Below are positions 17,050-25,982 of a stretch of 64,000 bases of DNA, piece by piece. How positions within the stretch are numbered: the first letter of the stretch is position 1; the number at the start of each line of letters is the position of its first letter. A program made the position numbers and the translations under genes. The DNA comes from JBGPTK01 sp963797765 (GTDB taxonomy: Bacteria > Acidobacteriota > Terriglobia > Acidiferrales > UBA7541). A model generated the notes under the pieces. That model had not been told where the DNA came from and did not search any database. It worked only from the letters and a program-made list of their open reading frames with translations. The stretch covers positions 1,922,001 to 1,986,000 of the forward strand of contig CAWCQU010000003.1 of NCBI GenBank assembly GCA_963797765.1, written 5' to 3'.

Positions 17050-18177
17050 TTATTCGGGGTTAGGAGGCGCTGGCCGGGCGTGGGCTTCGGCTAGCGCTGT
17101 TTCGTAATTTTCGATCAATCCCTCGACCATGCGGTCCGCGGTAAAGCGTTGCTCGATGGTATCGCGCGCGATTGTTCCAAGTTCCGCCGCACGTGAAGGA
17201 TTCTCGAGCAGCGTGGAAATGGCCTTCACGTAGTCTTCCGGTTCGATTCCCCGCGCTAGTAATCCATTACTTCCATCCTGGACGACTTCCGGCACCCCAC
17301 CGCTGTCCGCGGCGATCACGGGCAAACCGTGCGCCATGGCCAAGAGAAGAGACGATCCGAGGCCTTCCATTTTGGCGGGAAAGACGAATACATCCATGGC
17401 GCGATAGGCGGCGGAAATATCTTCGAGGAAGCCGGCGAAAATAATCGAGGAAGCGGCGCCGGATTCGTTTGCGAGATTTTCAAGATGAGAGCGCAATGGG
17501 CCATCGCCCACGAGCAGCAATCGAGACAAAGGGAACTTTTGAAGAACGGCCGGCCAGGCCCGGATCAGCGCGTCTTGTCCCTTGCCTTCCACAAAATATC
17601 CTACACAGCCGATTACCGTATCTGATTCGGCGATGCTCCAGGCGCGGCGCGTTTCCTGGCGCATCTCGCGGAACGATTTCGCCGCCAGCGGGTGCGGAAT
17701 TTCGACACCGTCATAGACAATTCCGATGCGCGATGCGTCGAGGCCAGCTTCCGTGACACGATCGGCGACGAAGCGGGAGATGGCGATGATCCGCCGGGCA
17801 GCCTGGTAGCGTTTGAGGGGCCAGCGGCCGCGCTGGATCGGAAAGGTGACACGGCGGTGAACGATAAGAGCGGAGCGTTTGTGCGCACCGGCGAGATAGG
17901 CGGCGGTTAAACCGTGGGGATCGTGGGCGTGAACGATATCGAAACGATGCTGTTTTAAGATCCGGCGAAGTTGTCGAACGGCGTCGAAGCGCACTAAACG
18001 ATTGGAGATTGCATGGACGACAAAATCTTCGGCTGCCGCGTGACGGGCAAGAGGACTATTGCGCCGCGCCAGCAGTTCGGCCTGGTGTCCGCGCGCGCGC
18101 AACCCGCGAAGGGCTAGGAGAATCTGGTGCTGGCCTCCGCGCCAATCCGGCTGGGTATCGAGATGCAACGATTTCAT
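17050..18177 (-). CDS. Glycosyltransferase family 4 protein
   Basis: A 375-residue GT-B enzyme. The N-terminal domain opens MKSLHLDTQPDWRGGQ (acceptor side, WRGGQ motif). The C-terminal donor domain contains VFVFPAKMEGLGSSLLLAMA, the E-x7-E region that binds the nucleotide sugar. It would add a sugar to a lipid or glycan. ATG 18177 is chosen because the 37 residues possible upstream do not resemble the family. It is convergent with the S9C gene and has no other glycan gene beside it. Confidence 0.88.
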   Translation of the reverse strand: MKSLHLDTQPDWRGGQHQILLALRGLRARGHQAELLARRNSPLARHAAAEDFVVHAISNRLVRFDAVRQLRRILKQHRFDIVHAHDPHGLTAAYLAGAHKRSALIVHRRVTFPIQRGRWPLKRYQAARRIIAISRFVADRVTEAGLDASRIGIVYDGVEIPHPLAAKSFREMRQETRRAWSIAESDTVIGCVGYFVEGKGQDALIRAWPAVLQKFPLSRLLLVGDGPLRSHLENLANESGAASSIIFAGFLEDISAAYRAMDVFVFPAKMEGLGSSLLLAMAHGLPVIAADSGGVPEVVQDGSNGLLARGIEPEDYVKAISTLLENPSRAAELGTIARDTIEQRFTADRMVEGLIENYETALAEAHARPAPPNPE

Positions 18178-18298
18178 TTTAGAAAGGCTCGTTGGAGCGA
18201 ACTGGTGGGGGAGTTTATCACCGCGCGGAAGCGGGGTCGAGGCAGAGACGAATCTGTAGGAGTACGGTCCGTTAAGTTGTGCAATCAACGTAAAGGCT

Positions 18299-18352
18299 TT
18301 ACCGCAGAGGCGCCCCGATCAAGAGCATCGGGGTAAACTTCGTACGCCGAGG
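18299..18352. repeat. TTACCGCAGAGGCGC repeat interrupted by a CCCCGAT hairpin
   Basis: Second copy of the repeat at 9311. Between its two halves lies the hairpin CCCCGAT (18313-18319) / ATCGGGG (18327-18333), also found inside the unrelated repeat at 11558-11611. This suggests one small palindrome inserted into another. Confidence 0.55.
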
Positions 18353-18410
18353 TGGGTCGGGACGGAGGCGGAGAACCCCGATCTGAATCACTTCGGTGCT
18401 TCCTGATTAC

Positions 18411-18440
18411 TTGACAGTCAACTACGTTGTTTATTATCCT
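18411..18440 (+). promoter_or_regulatory. Probable sigma-70 promoter of the PEGA-protease gene
   Basis: A perfect TTGACA (18411-18416) is followed after 18 bases by TATCCT (18435-18440), about 23 bases before the ATG at 18463. Confidence 0.55.
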
Positions 18441-18462
18441 GCAGACCTCTCAGGGGATTCCG

Positions 18463-19719
18463 ATGAAAACTGTGTTTCCTGTGCGGTGCCGCATTGGCTT
18501 GGCGATTCTGGCAAGCGTTGCGGCAGCGTTTGCGGCTCCATACGCCGGGGCGGAAACGCTTTCGATCAACAGCTCTCCTGCAGGGGCGAGCCTGTTAATG
18601 GATGGGATACCGGTGGGGACCACCCCGTACGAAGCGAGTTTTCCGGGCGGGTATTTTCATAAGACGCATTCCGTTTTCAGCGAGAGGCTGGAACATCCGA
18701 TCCAGGTGCGCCTTTCGAAAGAGGGCTATGCCACCAAAGAAATTATTCTGACTGATGGGCCGATTGTGTGGCGCTCGGCGAACGGCAAAGCACACGGTAA
18801 TTATTGGCTTCTGAAGACCGATCATCTTGTTGTGGTTCTTGAACCGCTTGCTAGAGGATTTACAGGGACGATCGGCACCGGCGGGACGACGATGGCCAGC
18901 GCGCGGCTGGAACTATCTGTAGAGGAGGTGGTGCGGCGAGCGAGCCCGGCGGTGGTGCTGCTGAAGGGAGCGCGAGTGCAAGGCACGGGATTCTTGCTGA
19001 CCGAGACCGGGGTGATCGCCACGAACAAGCATGTGGCGGAGGGTGAATCGAGCTTGATGGCAGTGACCGCAGGCGGCAACTCCCTGGAAGCGAACGTGAT
19101 GTTCGTGGACCCGAATCTCGACCTGGCTTTGGTGAAGGTGGAGGGTGCGGGACTGCCTCATCTTGCGCTGGCGGATATTGCTTCGGTTCATCCGGGCCAG
19201 ACGGTGATCGCGATTGGGAATCCAGGGCTCGGCTTGCCCAATACGGCGACGAAAGGAATTGTGAGCGCGGTAGGAAAGCTGACGAATGAGACGGGGACAT
19301 GGGTGCAGACGGATGCAGCGTTGAATCCTGGGAATAGCGGAGGGCCGCTGCTGAATATTTTTGGCGAAGTGGTGGGAATCAATACGTTGAAAGTGGAAGA
19401 CGGGCAAGGAATCGGATTTGCGCTGAGCGCGAGCGATCTGGTCACGCTGCTGCGGAGATTTTATCCGGAGGCTCAGGGAGAAGAACACAGTCCTGAGCGC
19501 GATGGTCTTGGTACGGTGACCATTTCGTCCGATCCGCAGGGAGCGGAAATTTACCTGGATGGGAAATTTGTGGGAAACACACCATCGATATTCAAGCTGG
19601 CAGCAGGCCGGCACCACATCAAGATCAAACTGCCCGGGAAGCAAACGTGGTGGCGCGATTTTGAGGTGTTAAAGGACAGTGAGGCGACGCTAAGCCCCAC
19701 CTTACTGCCGACGTCGTAA
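18463..19719 (+). CDS. Exported trypsin-like protease flanked by two PEGA domains
   Basis: A 418-residue protein. A signal peptide ends near YAGAE (about residue 30). A first PEGA domain follows (SINSSPAGASLLMDGIPVGTTP), then a DegP/HtrA-type serine protease domain with His190 (TNKHVAEG), Asp220 (NLDLALV) and Ser292 (NPGNSGGP), then a second PEGA domain at about 345-410 (VTISSDPQGAEIYLDGKFVG). There is no PDZ domain, which DegP usually has; PEGA domains take both flanks. It probably acts in the periplasm or at the outer surface. The ATG at 18463 follows AGGGGATTCCG. Confidence 0.9.
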   Translation: MKTVFPVRCRIGLAILASVAAAFAAPYAGAETLSINSSPAGASLLMDGIPVGTTPYEASFPGGYFHKTHSVFSERLEHPIQVRLSKEGYATKEIILTDGPIVWRSANGKAHGNYWLLKTDHLVVVLEPLARGFTGTIGTGGTTMASARLELSVEEVVRRASPAVVLLKGARVQGTGFLLTETGVIATNKHVAEGESSLMAVTAGGNSLEANVMFVDPNLDLALVKVEGAGLPHLALADIASVHPGQTVIAIGNPGLGLPNTATKGIVSAVGKLTNETGTWVQTDAALNPGNSGGPLLNIFGEVVGINTLKVEDGQGIGFALSASDLVTLLRRFYPEAQGEEHSPERDGLGTVTISSDPQGAEIYLDGKFVGNTPSIFKLAAGRHHIKIKLPGKQTWWRDFEVLKDSEATLSPTLLPTS

Positions 19720-19764
19720 TTATCGGTAACCCCGGCGGGCCAGATGCTGATTGAATCCAAAGAT

Positions 19765-19782
19765 GCCACCCTGAAGGGTGGC
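19765..19782. repeat. Perfect 8-bp hairpin with CTGAAG centre
   Basis: Stem 19765-19772 with 19775-19782, loop GA, followed by GCTACA. It is structurally like the 3711-3730 hairpin and lies just after the PEGA-protease gene, so it may end that transcript. No U-run follows. Confidence 0.6.
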
Positions 19783-19868
19783 GCTACACGACCAACCCAA
19801 ACTCAGCTTTGCCACGCGGCCTCGTTCGATCTCCCCAATTATTGCAATCGCTAGTATGATTCTGCGCG

Positions 19869-20984
19869 ATGAGCCGAGAGACGAAACTGCCAGTTTCGAA
19901 TGAGATCCCAAAGAAGCTGGCGTGCCTGACGGATTTCGAAGCGGCCGCGCGCGAGATTGTTCCGCACATGGCGTGGGAATTCCTGAACGGCGGCGCGGCA
20001 GACGAAGCTTCGCTGAGATGGAATCGCGAAGCATTCGAACAGATTCGATTGTTCCCACGAGTGCTGGTGGATGTATCGAAAGTGGATACTCGGATCGAAC
20101 TGCTGGGCGAGACGATGCCGTTTCCCATTCTGCTGGCGCCGGTGGCATTTCAGCAGCAGTTCCACCCGAGCGGCGAAGTGGGATCGGCGCGAGGAGCGGG
20201 CAAGGCGGGCGCGACGATGATCGCCGGAACTCTATCGAATGCGTCCATCGAACAGGTCGCCGCAGCGGCAACGGCGCCGCTGTGGTTTCAACTCTACGTG
20301 CAACCGGATCGAGGCTTCACGCGGGATTTAGTGGCGCGCGCGGAGGCGGCGGGTTGCCGGGCTCTGTGCTTAACCGTGGATACGCCCGTCCTCGGCGCAC
20401 GGAATCGCGAGGAACGGGCGCAATTTGCGCTGGCGCCCGAGCTAGGACATCCCAACCTGGACGGACTGGAATCAGCGAACGCTGTGAATTCGCACCGGCC
20501 GAAGGAAGGGGAAATTTACAGCTTATTAATTTCTCCGGATTTGTGCTGGAAAGACGTGGAGTGGTTGCTTTCATTCGCGAAAGTGCCGGTAATATTGAAA
20601 GGAATTCTTCACCCCGAAGATGCGGACCGGGCAGTGCAAACGGGCGTGGCGGGACTGATCGTTTCGAACCACGGCGGGCGAAACCTGGATACGGCTCCAG
20701 CATCGATTGATGCGCTGCCGGGAGTGGCGGAAAAAGTGGCCGGTCGAGTTCCGCTGCTGATGGATAGCGGGATCCGGCGCGGAACCGACGTGCTGAAAGC
20801 GCTGGCGCTGGGCGCGAAAGCAGTGCTGATCGGGCGGCCGTATGTTCACGGGCTTGCGGTGGGCGGAGCGGAAGGCGTGGCGCGGGTGGTGAATATACTC
20901 CGGGTTGAATTCGAAATGGCGATGGCGCTGGTGGGCTGTCCGTCGATTGAGCGGATCAACCGGTCGATTTTGTGGCCGTCATAA
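19869..20984 (+). CDS. FMN-dependent alpha-hydroxy-acid oxidizing protein
   Basis: A 371-residue enzyme of the lactate/glycolate oxidase family, a TIM barrel that binds FMN. FEAAAREIVPHMAWEFLNGG, ILLAPVAFQQQ, VPVILKGI (FMN-contacting Lys) and SNHGGRNLDTAPASIDALP (catalytic His and Arg) are the hallmark segments. It oxidises a 2-hydroxy acid to a 2-oxo acid; lactate or glycolate is likely but not proven. A -10-like TATGAT (19855-19860) lies only 8 bases before the ATG and no ribosome binding site is seen, so the transcript may be leaderless. Confidence 0.92.
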   Translation: MSRETKLPVSNEIPKKLACLTDFEAAAREIVPHMAWEFLNGGAADEASLRWNREAFEQIRLFPRVLVDVSKVDTRIELLGETMPFPILLAPVAFQQQFHPSGEVGSARGAGKAGATMIAGTLSNASIEQVAAAATAPLWFQLYVQPDRGFTRDLVARAEAAGCRALCLTVDTPVLGARNREERAQFALAPELGHPNLDGLESANAVNSHRPKEGEIYSLLISPDLCWKDVEWLLSFAKVPVILKGILHPEDADRAVQTGVAGLIVSNHGGRNLDTAPASIDALPGVAEKVAGRVPLLMDSGIRRGTDVLKALALGAKAVLIGRPYVHGLAVGGAEGVARVVNILRVEFEMAMALVGCPSIERINRSILWPS

Positions 20985-21035
20985 TCCTGCCTGATATCTT
21001 TTGGATCCAATTCCCTTTCGCTTCGCAAAACTAAA

Positions 21036-22064
21036 TCAATTTTGATCGCCGAGGCCGTGGCGTTGGCCGCACAGCTTGCAGAGAGTAGCGGGTTCAGTGT
21101 TGTCGACGCGGTGCTTTACGGGCTTGAGCGTGCGAACGTAGGCGAACATGGCTTTCAGGTCGTCATCCGTTAAGTTGCGAAAGGCGCTCCAGGGCATGAC
21201 TTGATTTAGCTTGCGGGCATGGACGTAGCCGGTTCGCATCATTTGAATGAACAAATCTTCGTCGTAATAGGAAATGCCGGTGGCGTCGGGAGTGATGTTG
21301 ACGCTAGCGACTTCGCCCCAAGGACCTTTAAAAACCGTGCCGCCCGCAAAATCCATCCCCGGAACTGGATTCCCCCTGACCTGCGGAGTGTGACAATCCG
21401 CGCAACTTGCCAGCCTCACCAGATATGCGCCGCGCTTTGCCTGGGCTGAGACGCCGGAATCCTGCACGGGAACTGTGATTGGATCAGGAACGCTGCGAAT
21501 CAAATATTTCACTGGGAAGATAATTTCGGTTTGCGGCAAAGGATTGCGCACAGGCGGCAGCGAACGAAGATAAACGATCACAGATGCCAGATCTTCGTCG
21601 GACATAGCGCGGAAATTCGGATAGGGCATCAGAGGGAACAGTGCACGGCCGTCATGACCGATGCCTTCACGAATGGCGCGCGCCAATTGGTCGTCCGTCC
21701 AATTTCCCGTCCCTGTTTCGGGATCGGGAGTGAGATTCGCGGCGACCAGGACCCCGGGAAGACCTTCCAGGGGGAAAATTTCACCGGCGCCCAACATGCC
21801 GGTAGAGACTGGCGCATCATGACTAGCCCAATCGTGGATGGAGTGGCAATCCGTGCAGCCAGCAATATTTTCAGCAATGTAGCGGCCACGTTCCTGCCGG
21901 GCAGGAGTGCGTTCGAAGGTGCGGCTGGTGAGTGGGCGTGTTCGCGGGCCGATGAATGGGCGCCAACCGATGGTGAAGGTGATGGCGAGAAGAATCAGAA
22001 TTACAAAAGCGAAGAAGCTGTAGGCCAAAATCCTGGGCCATCGCTTTTTTTCGACTTCCGGCAT
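21036..22064 (-). CDS. Membrane-anchored di-haem cytochrome c
   Basis: A 342-residue protein with an N-terminal membrane anchor (about residues 10-33, ILAYSFFAFVILILLAITF) and two haem-binding motifs, CTDCH near residue 78 and CADCH near residue 224. Each sits in a class I cytochrome c domain. Downstream MPYPNF and MPWSAF supply the methionine ligands. Near the C-terminus CKLCGQRHG has the cysteines of a haem motif but the His is displaced. ATG 22064 is preceded by AGGAG. It probably shuttles electrons to an alcohol or sugar dehydrogenase or an oxidase, but no partner is adjacent. Confidence 0.9.
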   Translation of the reverse strand: MPEVEKKRWPRILAYSFFAFVILILLAITFTIGWRPFIGPRTRPLTSRTFERTPARQERGRYIAENIAGCTDCHSIHDWASHDAPVSTGMLGAGEIFPLEGLPGVLVAANLTPDPETGTGNWTDDQLARAIREGIGHDGRALFPLMPYPNFRAMSDEDLASVIVYLRSLPPVRNPLPQTEIIFPVKYLIRSVPDPITVPVQDSGVSAQAKRGAYLVRLASCADCHTPQVRGNPVPGMDFAGGTVFKGPWGEVASVNITPDATGISYYDEDLFIQMMRTGYVHARKLNQVMPWSAFRNLTDDDLKAMFAYVRTLKPVKHRVDNTEPATLCKLCGQRHGLGDQN

Positions 22065-22107
22065 CTTTTCGCTCCTGCTGATGATTTCCAAAAAGGCGTG
22101 ACTGAGT

Positions 22108-25100
22108 TCAGCGCGGAGGTCCTGGCGCGGCGATCCGCAGCGGCGGAATCTTACTACTCCGAATGAGTGCGTTCAATGCCGACAAGTCTTTCTGCTGGAG
22201 CATTTCCCATTGAGCGAGTTGCACACCGAGAGTATTTCGCGCGTCCTCAAAGGCTGCGAAGGCTTGAGCGGTGGGAGCGCGGTCGGCGGTATCGTTGACG
22301 ATGACTGCCAGGGAAGCGAGAGACTCATTCGTCTTGGATAAACTTTCGGGAATGAATCCGCTCGTTCCTCGCACACCTTCCAGGGCCTGGGCTTTGCTGT
22401 CTAGTTCGGCCTCGGCTGTGACGATTTCCTTGGCATTCGGATCTTCACCTAATCGATCGCGGAGGATCTTGAGCTGGGTTCGGAGGTCTTGAATCTGCTG
22501 GTAGGCTTCAAAGTCCTGCTGAATGGCAGTAGAAATTTTCAGGCCGAGATCGAGTTGAGCATGGAGATCGGACTCAGAAACTTTGACCCGCGGATCCATT
22601 TTCACGAGGAGCGGTTGCGTGGAGGGATGACCTGCGACCGTGAGTTTGACTTGATACGTGCCGGGAAGGACGAGAGGGCCTTCTGGCTCGCGCGGGGTAT
22701 TCGGACCGTAGACTGCGGCGGAATAGGAGGGGGTGATTGTGGGCGGGAGCGGATAGCGCAGGTCCCAGACGAAGCGCTGCATACCCGCCTGTTTGGATAG
22801 TGGAGGAGGAAAGCGAAGCCAGTTGGCGGCAAAGGGAGGAGGAGTATTGGGGAATGCCGGCTGGTCGTCACTGGAATATTTTCGGACGAGCTTGCCGGAA
22901 TCATCCAGGATTTCGATGGTCACATTTCCCGCCGGAGCTGAATGCAAGTAGTAATACAAGATTGCTCCGGGAGGCGGATTTTCGCCCGCGGGCGTTTCGG
23001 GCGGGAGCGGCGAATCGCGATTCATGCTGGGGCGGACGCGAATGGCATCCGAGGGACGGAAAAGATGAAACTCCGGAGCCCCGAGTGTGTTGTCGATCTG
23101 GCGGAGGGGAGCGATGTCATCGAGAATCCAGAAGGAACGGCCATGAGTAGCCACCACCAAATCATTTTGGTGAACTAGGAGATCGTGAATTGGGGTTACC
23201 GGCAAGTTGAGCTGAAGTGGTTGCCAATGGGCTCCATCATCAAATGATAAATAAATGCCCAGGTCCGTTCCGGCAAAAAGCAATCCTTTGCGCACGGGAT
23301 CTTCGCGCACTGCGTGGACGAAAGCAGGGGCAGCGATACCATTCGTGATTCTCGTCCAGGTCTTGCCGAAATCGTGGGTACGGAAAATGTAGGGAGAGTA
23401 ATCGTCGAGGCGATGACGGTCGACGGCGGCATACGCGGTGGCGGCATCGTGCCGCGAGGCTTCGAGGACACTGATCTTGCTCCAATCGGAAAGTCCCGGA
23501 GGCGTGACGGTTGACCACGTTGTGCCACCATCGCGGGTCAAATGAATCATGCCGGTGTCCGTGCCTGCCCAGATCAGGCCAGCAGTGACCGGTGATGGCG
23601 CGATGGAGTAGACGACTCCGTAGCCACGAGCCTTGGTGTTCTCGATCGAGGGCGGGCTGTTATTCGCGGCCTGACTGGCGTTATCCGTTCCCGTCAGGTC
23701 GGGGCTGATGCGCTGCCAACTTTTGCCTTCATCGGTGGTTTTTAAGACGTATTGCGAACCCATATAGAGGGCGTGCGGATCCTGCGGCGAGAAGACCAGG
23801 GGCGATGTCCAGGTGAAGCGATATCTTCGCTGCGAGATTTCGGCGCCGAATTCGCTGACTGGGGTGGGAGAAATATTCTGCGACTGACCGGTGCGAATAT
23901 CGAGGCGGAAGAGACTGCCGTAGGTGTCGCCGCCATAAATAATATTGGGATCGGTGGGATCGGGAAGAATGTAGCCGGCTTCTCCGGCACCGGCGGAATA
24001 CCAATCGCGAAAAGTAATTTCACCAAAATCGCCGCGGCTGGTAATGGATGCGGAGCCGCTATCCTGCTGGGCGCCGTAAACGCGATACGGAAATTGATTG
24101 TCAGTGGCCACGTGATAGAACTGGGCGGTGGGCTGGTTGTTCCAGGAACTCCACGTCTCGCCACCATCAACGCTGATCGCCGCGCCCTGGTCGCATCCCA
24201 GAATCATGCGGCGGGAATTTTCGGGGGCAATCCACAGAGAGTGATAATCATCGCCGCCGGGCGCGCCCTTAATCGCGGTGAATGTTTTGCCGCCGTCCGT
24301 GGAGCGGTAGAGCGCGACGTTGGGAAGGTAAACGGTATCGGAATTACTGGGATCGATGGTGATGCCGCCGAAATACCAGCCGCGGCCCCATATGCGCGGG
24401 TCGGCGCTGATGCGAATCCAATTCTGGCCCGCATCGTCGGAGCGATAGAGACCGCCCGCTTTTGCGTCGACGATGGCGTAAACGCGATTTCCATTTTCGC
24501 CCTGGGCTACGGCGACGCCAATGTGGCCGAGTCCTTCGAAGGGAAATCCGTGGCCGGTGATTTGCTGCCAGGTGATTCCAGAATCCGTGGATTTGTACAA
24601 GCCGCTGCCAGGGCCACTGGTTGGTGGATAAGCGCTCCAGGGCGGGCGGCGAGCTTGCCACAGCGAGGCAAAGACAATGCGGGAGTTATTGGGATCGAAG
24701 GCTAGATCGATTGCGCCGGTGTTTTCGTCCTTATAGAGAACTTTTTGCCAGGTAGCGCCGCCATCCGTGGAACGGAAAACGCCGCGTTCGGGATTTGAGC
24801 CGTAGGCGTGGCCGAGGGCGGCCACCAATACGATATTTGGGTCGTGCGGATCGACCAAGATGCGCCCGATTTGCATGGTGTCTTTCAGGCCGATGTTGTT
24901 CCAGGTGCGGCCGGCGTCGGTGGATTTATAAACGCCATCGCCAAATGAAATGTCCGAGCGCATGTCGGCTTCGCCGGTGCCGACGTAGATTATATTTGGG
25001 TCGGAAGGAGCAACGGCGACCGCGCCAATGGAAGCGACTGGTGAGCGATCAAAAATAGGGTTCCACACTTCTCCCTCGTTTGTGGTTTTCCAAACGCCGC

Positions 25101-25308
25101 CGCCCACTCCGCCGAAATAATAGACGTAAGGTTCGCCGGCAATTCCGCTGACGGCAAGCACGCGCCCGCCGCGATGAGGGCCGATCATGCGCCACTCGAG
25201 ACCCGAGTAGAGGCTGGGAGAAATATTCTGCCCGACGGCAGGGAACGTCACGCCAGCTAGAATTGCAGCGAGCAGTAAAAAGCGCGAAAATTTGTTGAAA
25301 TTTAACAT
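22108..25308 (-). CDS. Very large sortilin/BNR-repeat exported protein
   Basis: A 1066-residue exported protein (signal peptide FLLLAAILAGVTFPAVGQ). Repeated S-x-D-x-G-x-T-W Asp-box motifs (STDAGRTWNN, STDGGATWQ, STDSGITWQ, SVDGGETWSSW, TRDGGTTWS) show a multi-bladed VPS10/BNR propeller filling about residues 25-700. An FN3-like or beta region follows and the last ~150 residues are helical (DLGLKISTAIQQDFEAYQQIQDLRT, in parts). Such proteins are abundant in Acidobacteriota and often called glycosyl hydrolases, but no catalytic activity is proven for this type. The start could also be GTG 25317. Confidence 0.88.
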   Translation of the reverse strand: MLNFNKFSRFLLLAAILAGVTFPAVGQNISPSLYSGLEWRMIGPHRGGRVLAVSGIAGEPYVYYFGGVGGGVWKTTNEGEVWNPIFDRSPVASIGAVAVAPSDPNIIYVGTGEADMRSDISFGDGVYKSTDAGRTWNNIGLKDTMQIGRILVDPHDPNIVLVAALGHAYGSNPERGVFRSTDGGATWQKVLYKDENTGAIDLAFDPNNSRIVFASLWQARRPPWSAYPPTSGPGSGLYKSTDSGITWQQITGHGFPFEGLGHIGVAVAQGENGNRVYAIVDAKAGGLYRSDDAGQNWIRISADPRIWGRGWYFGGITIDPSNSDTVYLPNVALYRSTDGGKTFTAIKGAPGGDDYHSLWIAPENSRRMILGCDQGAAISVDGGETWSSWNNQPTAQFYHVATDNQFPYRVYGAQQDSGSASITSRGDFGEITFRDWYSAGAGEAGYILPDPTDPNIIYGGDTYGSLFRLDIRTGQSQNISPTPVSEFGAEISQRRYRFTWTSPLVFSPQDPHALYMGSQYVLKTTDEGKSWQRISPDLTGTDNASQAANNSPPSIENTKARGYGVVYSIAPSPVTAGLIWAGTDTGMIHLTRDGGTTWSTVTPPGLSDWSKISVLEASRHDAATAYAAVDRHRLDDYSPYIFRTHDFGKTWTRITNGIAAPAFVHAVREDPVRKGLLFAGTDLGIYLSFDDGAHWQPLQLNLPVTPIHDLLVHQNDLVVATHGRSFWILDDIAPLRQIDNTLGAPEFHLFRPSDAIRVRPSMNRDSPLPPETPAGENPPPGAILYYYLHSAPAGNVTIEILDDSGKLVRKYSSDDQPAFPNTPPPFAANWLRFPPPLSKQAGMQRFVWDLRYPLPPTITPSYSAAVYGPNTPREPEGPLVLPGTYQVKLTVAGHPSTQPLLVKMDPRVKVSESDLHAQLDLGLKISTAIQQDFEAYQQIQDLRTQLKILRDRLGEDPNAKEIVTAEAELDSKAQALEGVRGTSGFIPESLSKTNESLASLAVIVNDTADRAPTAQAFAAFEDARNTLGVQLAQWEMLQQKDLSALNALIRSSKIPPLRIAAPGPPR

Positions 25309-25515
25309 GGCATTCACCGAAATTCCCGGGAAACGGAGTATATACCACGCTCAGGCGTTCGATTACTCATACAAACACTCTCTGGTGATAGTGTCTGCCG
25401 CGCTTGCTATCGTGTCCAAACTCGACATAAAATCAAGAGGCGGTAGATGTGAGCTTCAGAGGCGCTTCCGAGCCGCTTCTGAAGGTCTGACCGTGACGAA
25501 TCGGAGTCTCCTTAC

Positions 25516-25878
25516 TTGGATTGCACAATCAAATCAGAAGATCGCGCGAGGAGCGGAATCCTGCCCAATCGATTCCTGGCCAGGACCGCAGTCCTGATGC
25601 TGTTGATTTTGGTCCCCGTACTATCCACACTTGCGAAAAACAGTGTGTATTATCCCGCGTCCAACCTGAACCATTACGTCTCGATCTCCAACAAGATGAA
25701 TGTGACGCACGCGCCGGCAATGTTCGAATCCGCGCCGATGCGTCCCGCTGCGAATGTGGTGCCACCGCTGCCGATCTTTCCGCGAATCCGCGAGGCTCGG
25801 ATGGATGCCCCTCTGGTTCCGCAGATCGGCTCGACAGTTTCGCTGCAACTTCGTTCTCCTCCTCTTCGCTTTTCCTAG
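25516..25878 (+). CDS. Small exported protein of unknown function
   Basis: A 120-residue product from a TTG start. A hydrophobic stretch (about residues 24-40, TAVLMLLILVPVLSTLA) resembles a signal peptide. The mature part has the regular text NSVYYPASNLNHYVSISNKM and is proline-rich towards the end. No function is recognised. The base composition and signal-like start support a real gene, but the start codon is uncertain and there is no clear ribosome binding site. Confidence 0.45.
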   Translation: MDCTIKSEDRARSGILPNRFLARTAVLMLLILVPVLSTLAKNSVYYPASNLNHYVSISNKMNVTHAPAMFESAPMRPAANVVPPLPIFPRIREARMDAPLVPQIGSTVSLQLRSPPLRFS

Positions 25879-25982
25879 CACGATCGCAATTTTCCAAAAA
25901 CAGTTCATCCATCCAACTGTAATTTTACTCGAGCCCTTTGGCGGGCCATTTGTCGAAGAACAAGGCTCAAGGACGGATTGAA

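Noticed and set aside
23752..24705. Plus-strand open frame of 317 codons
   Set aside because: Gly/Ala-rich antisense shadow of the BNR-repeat protein.
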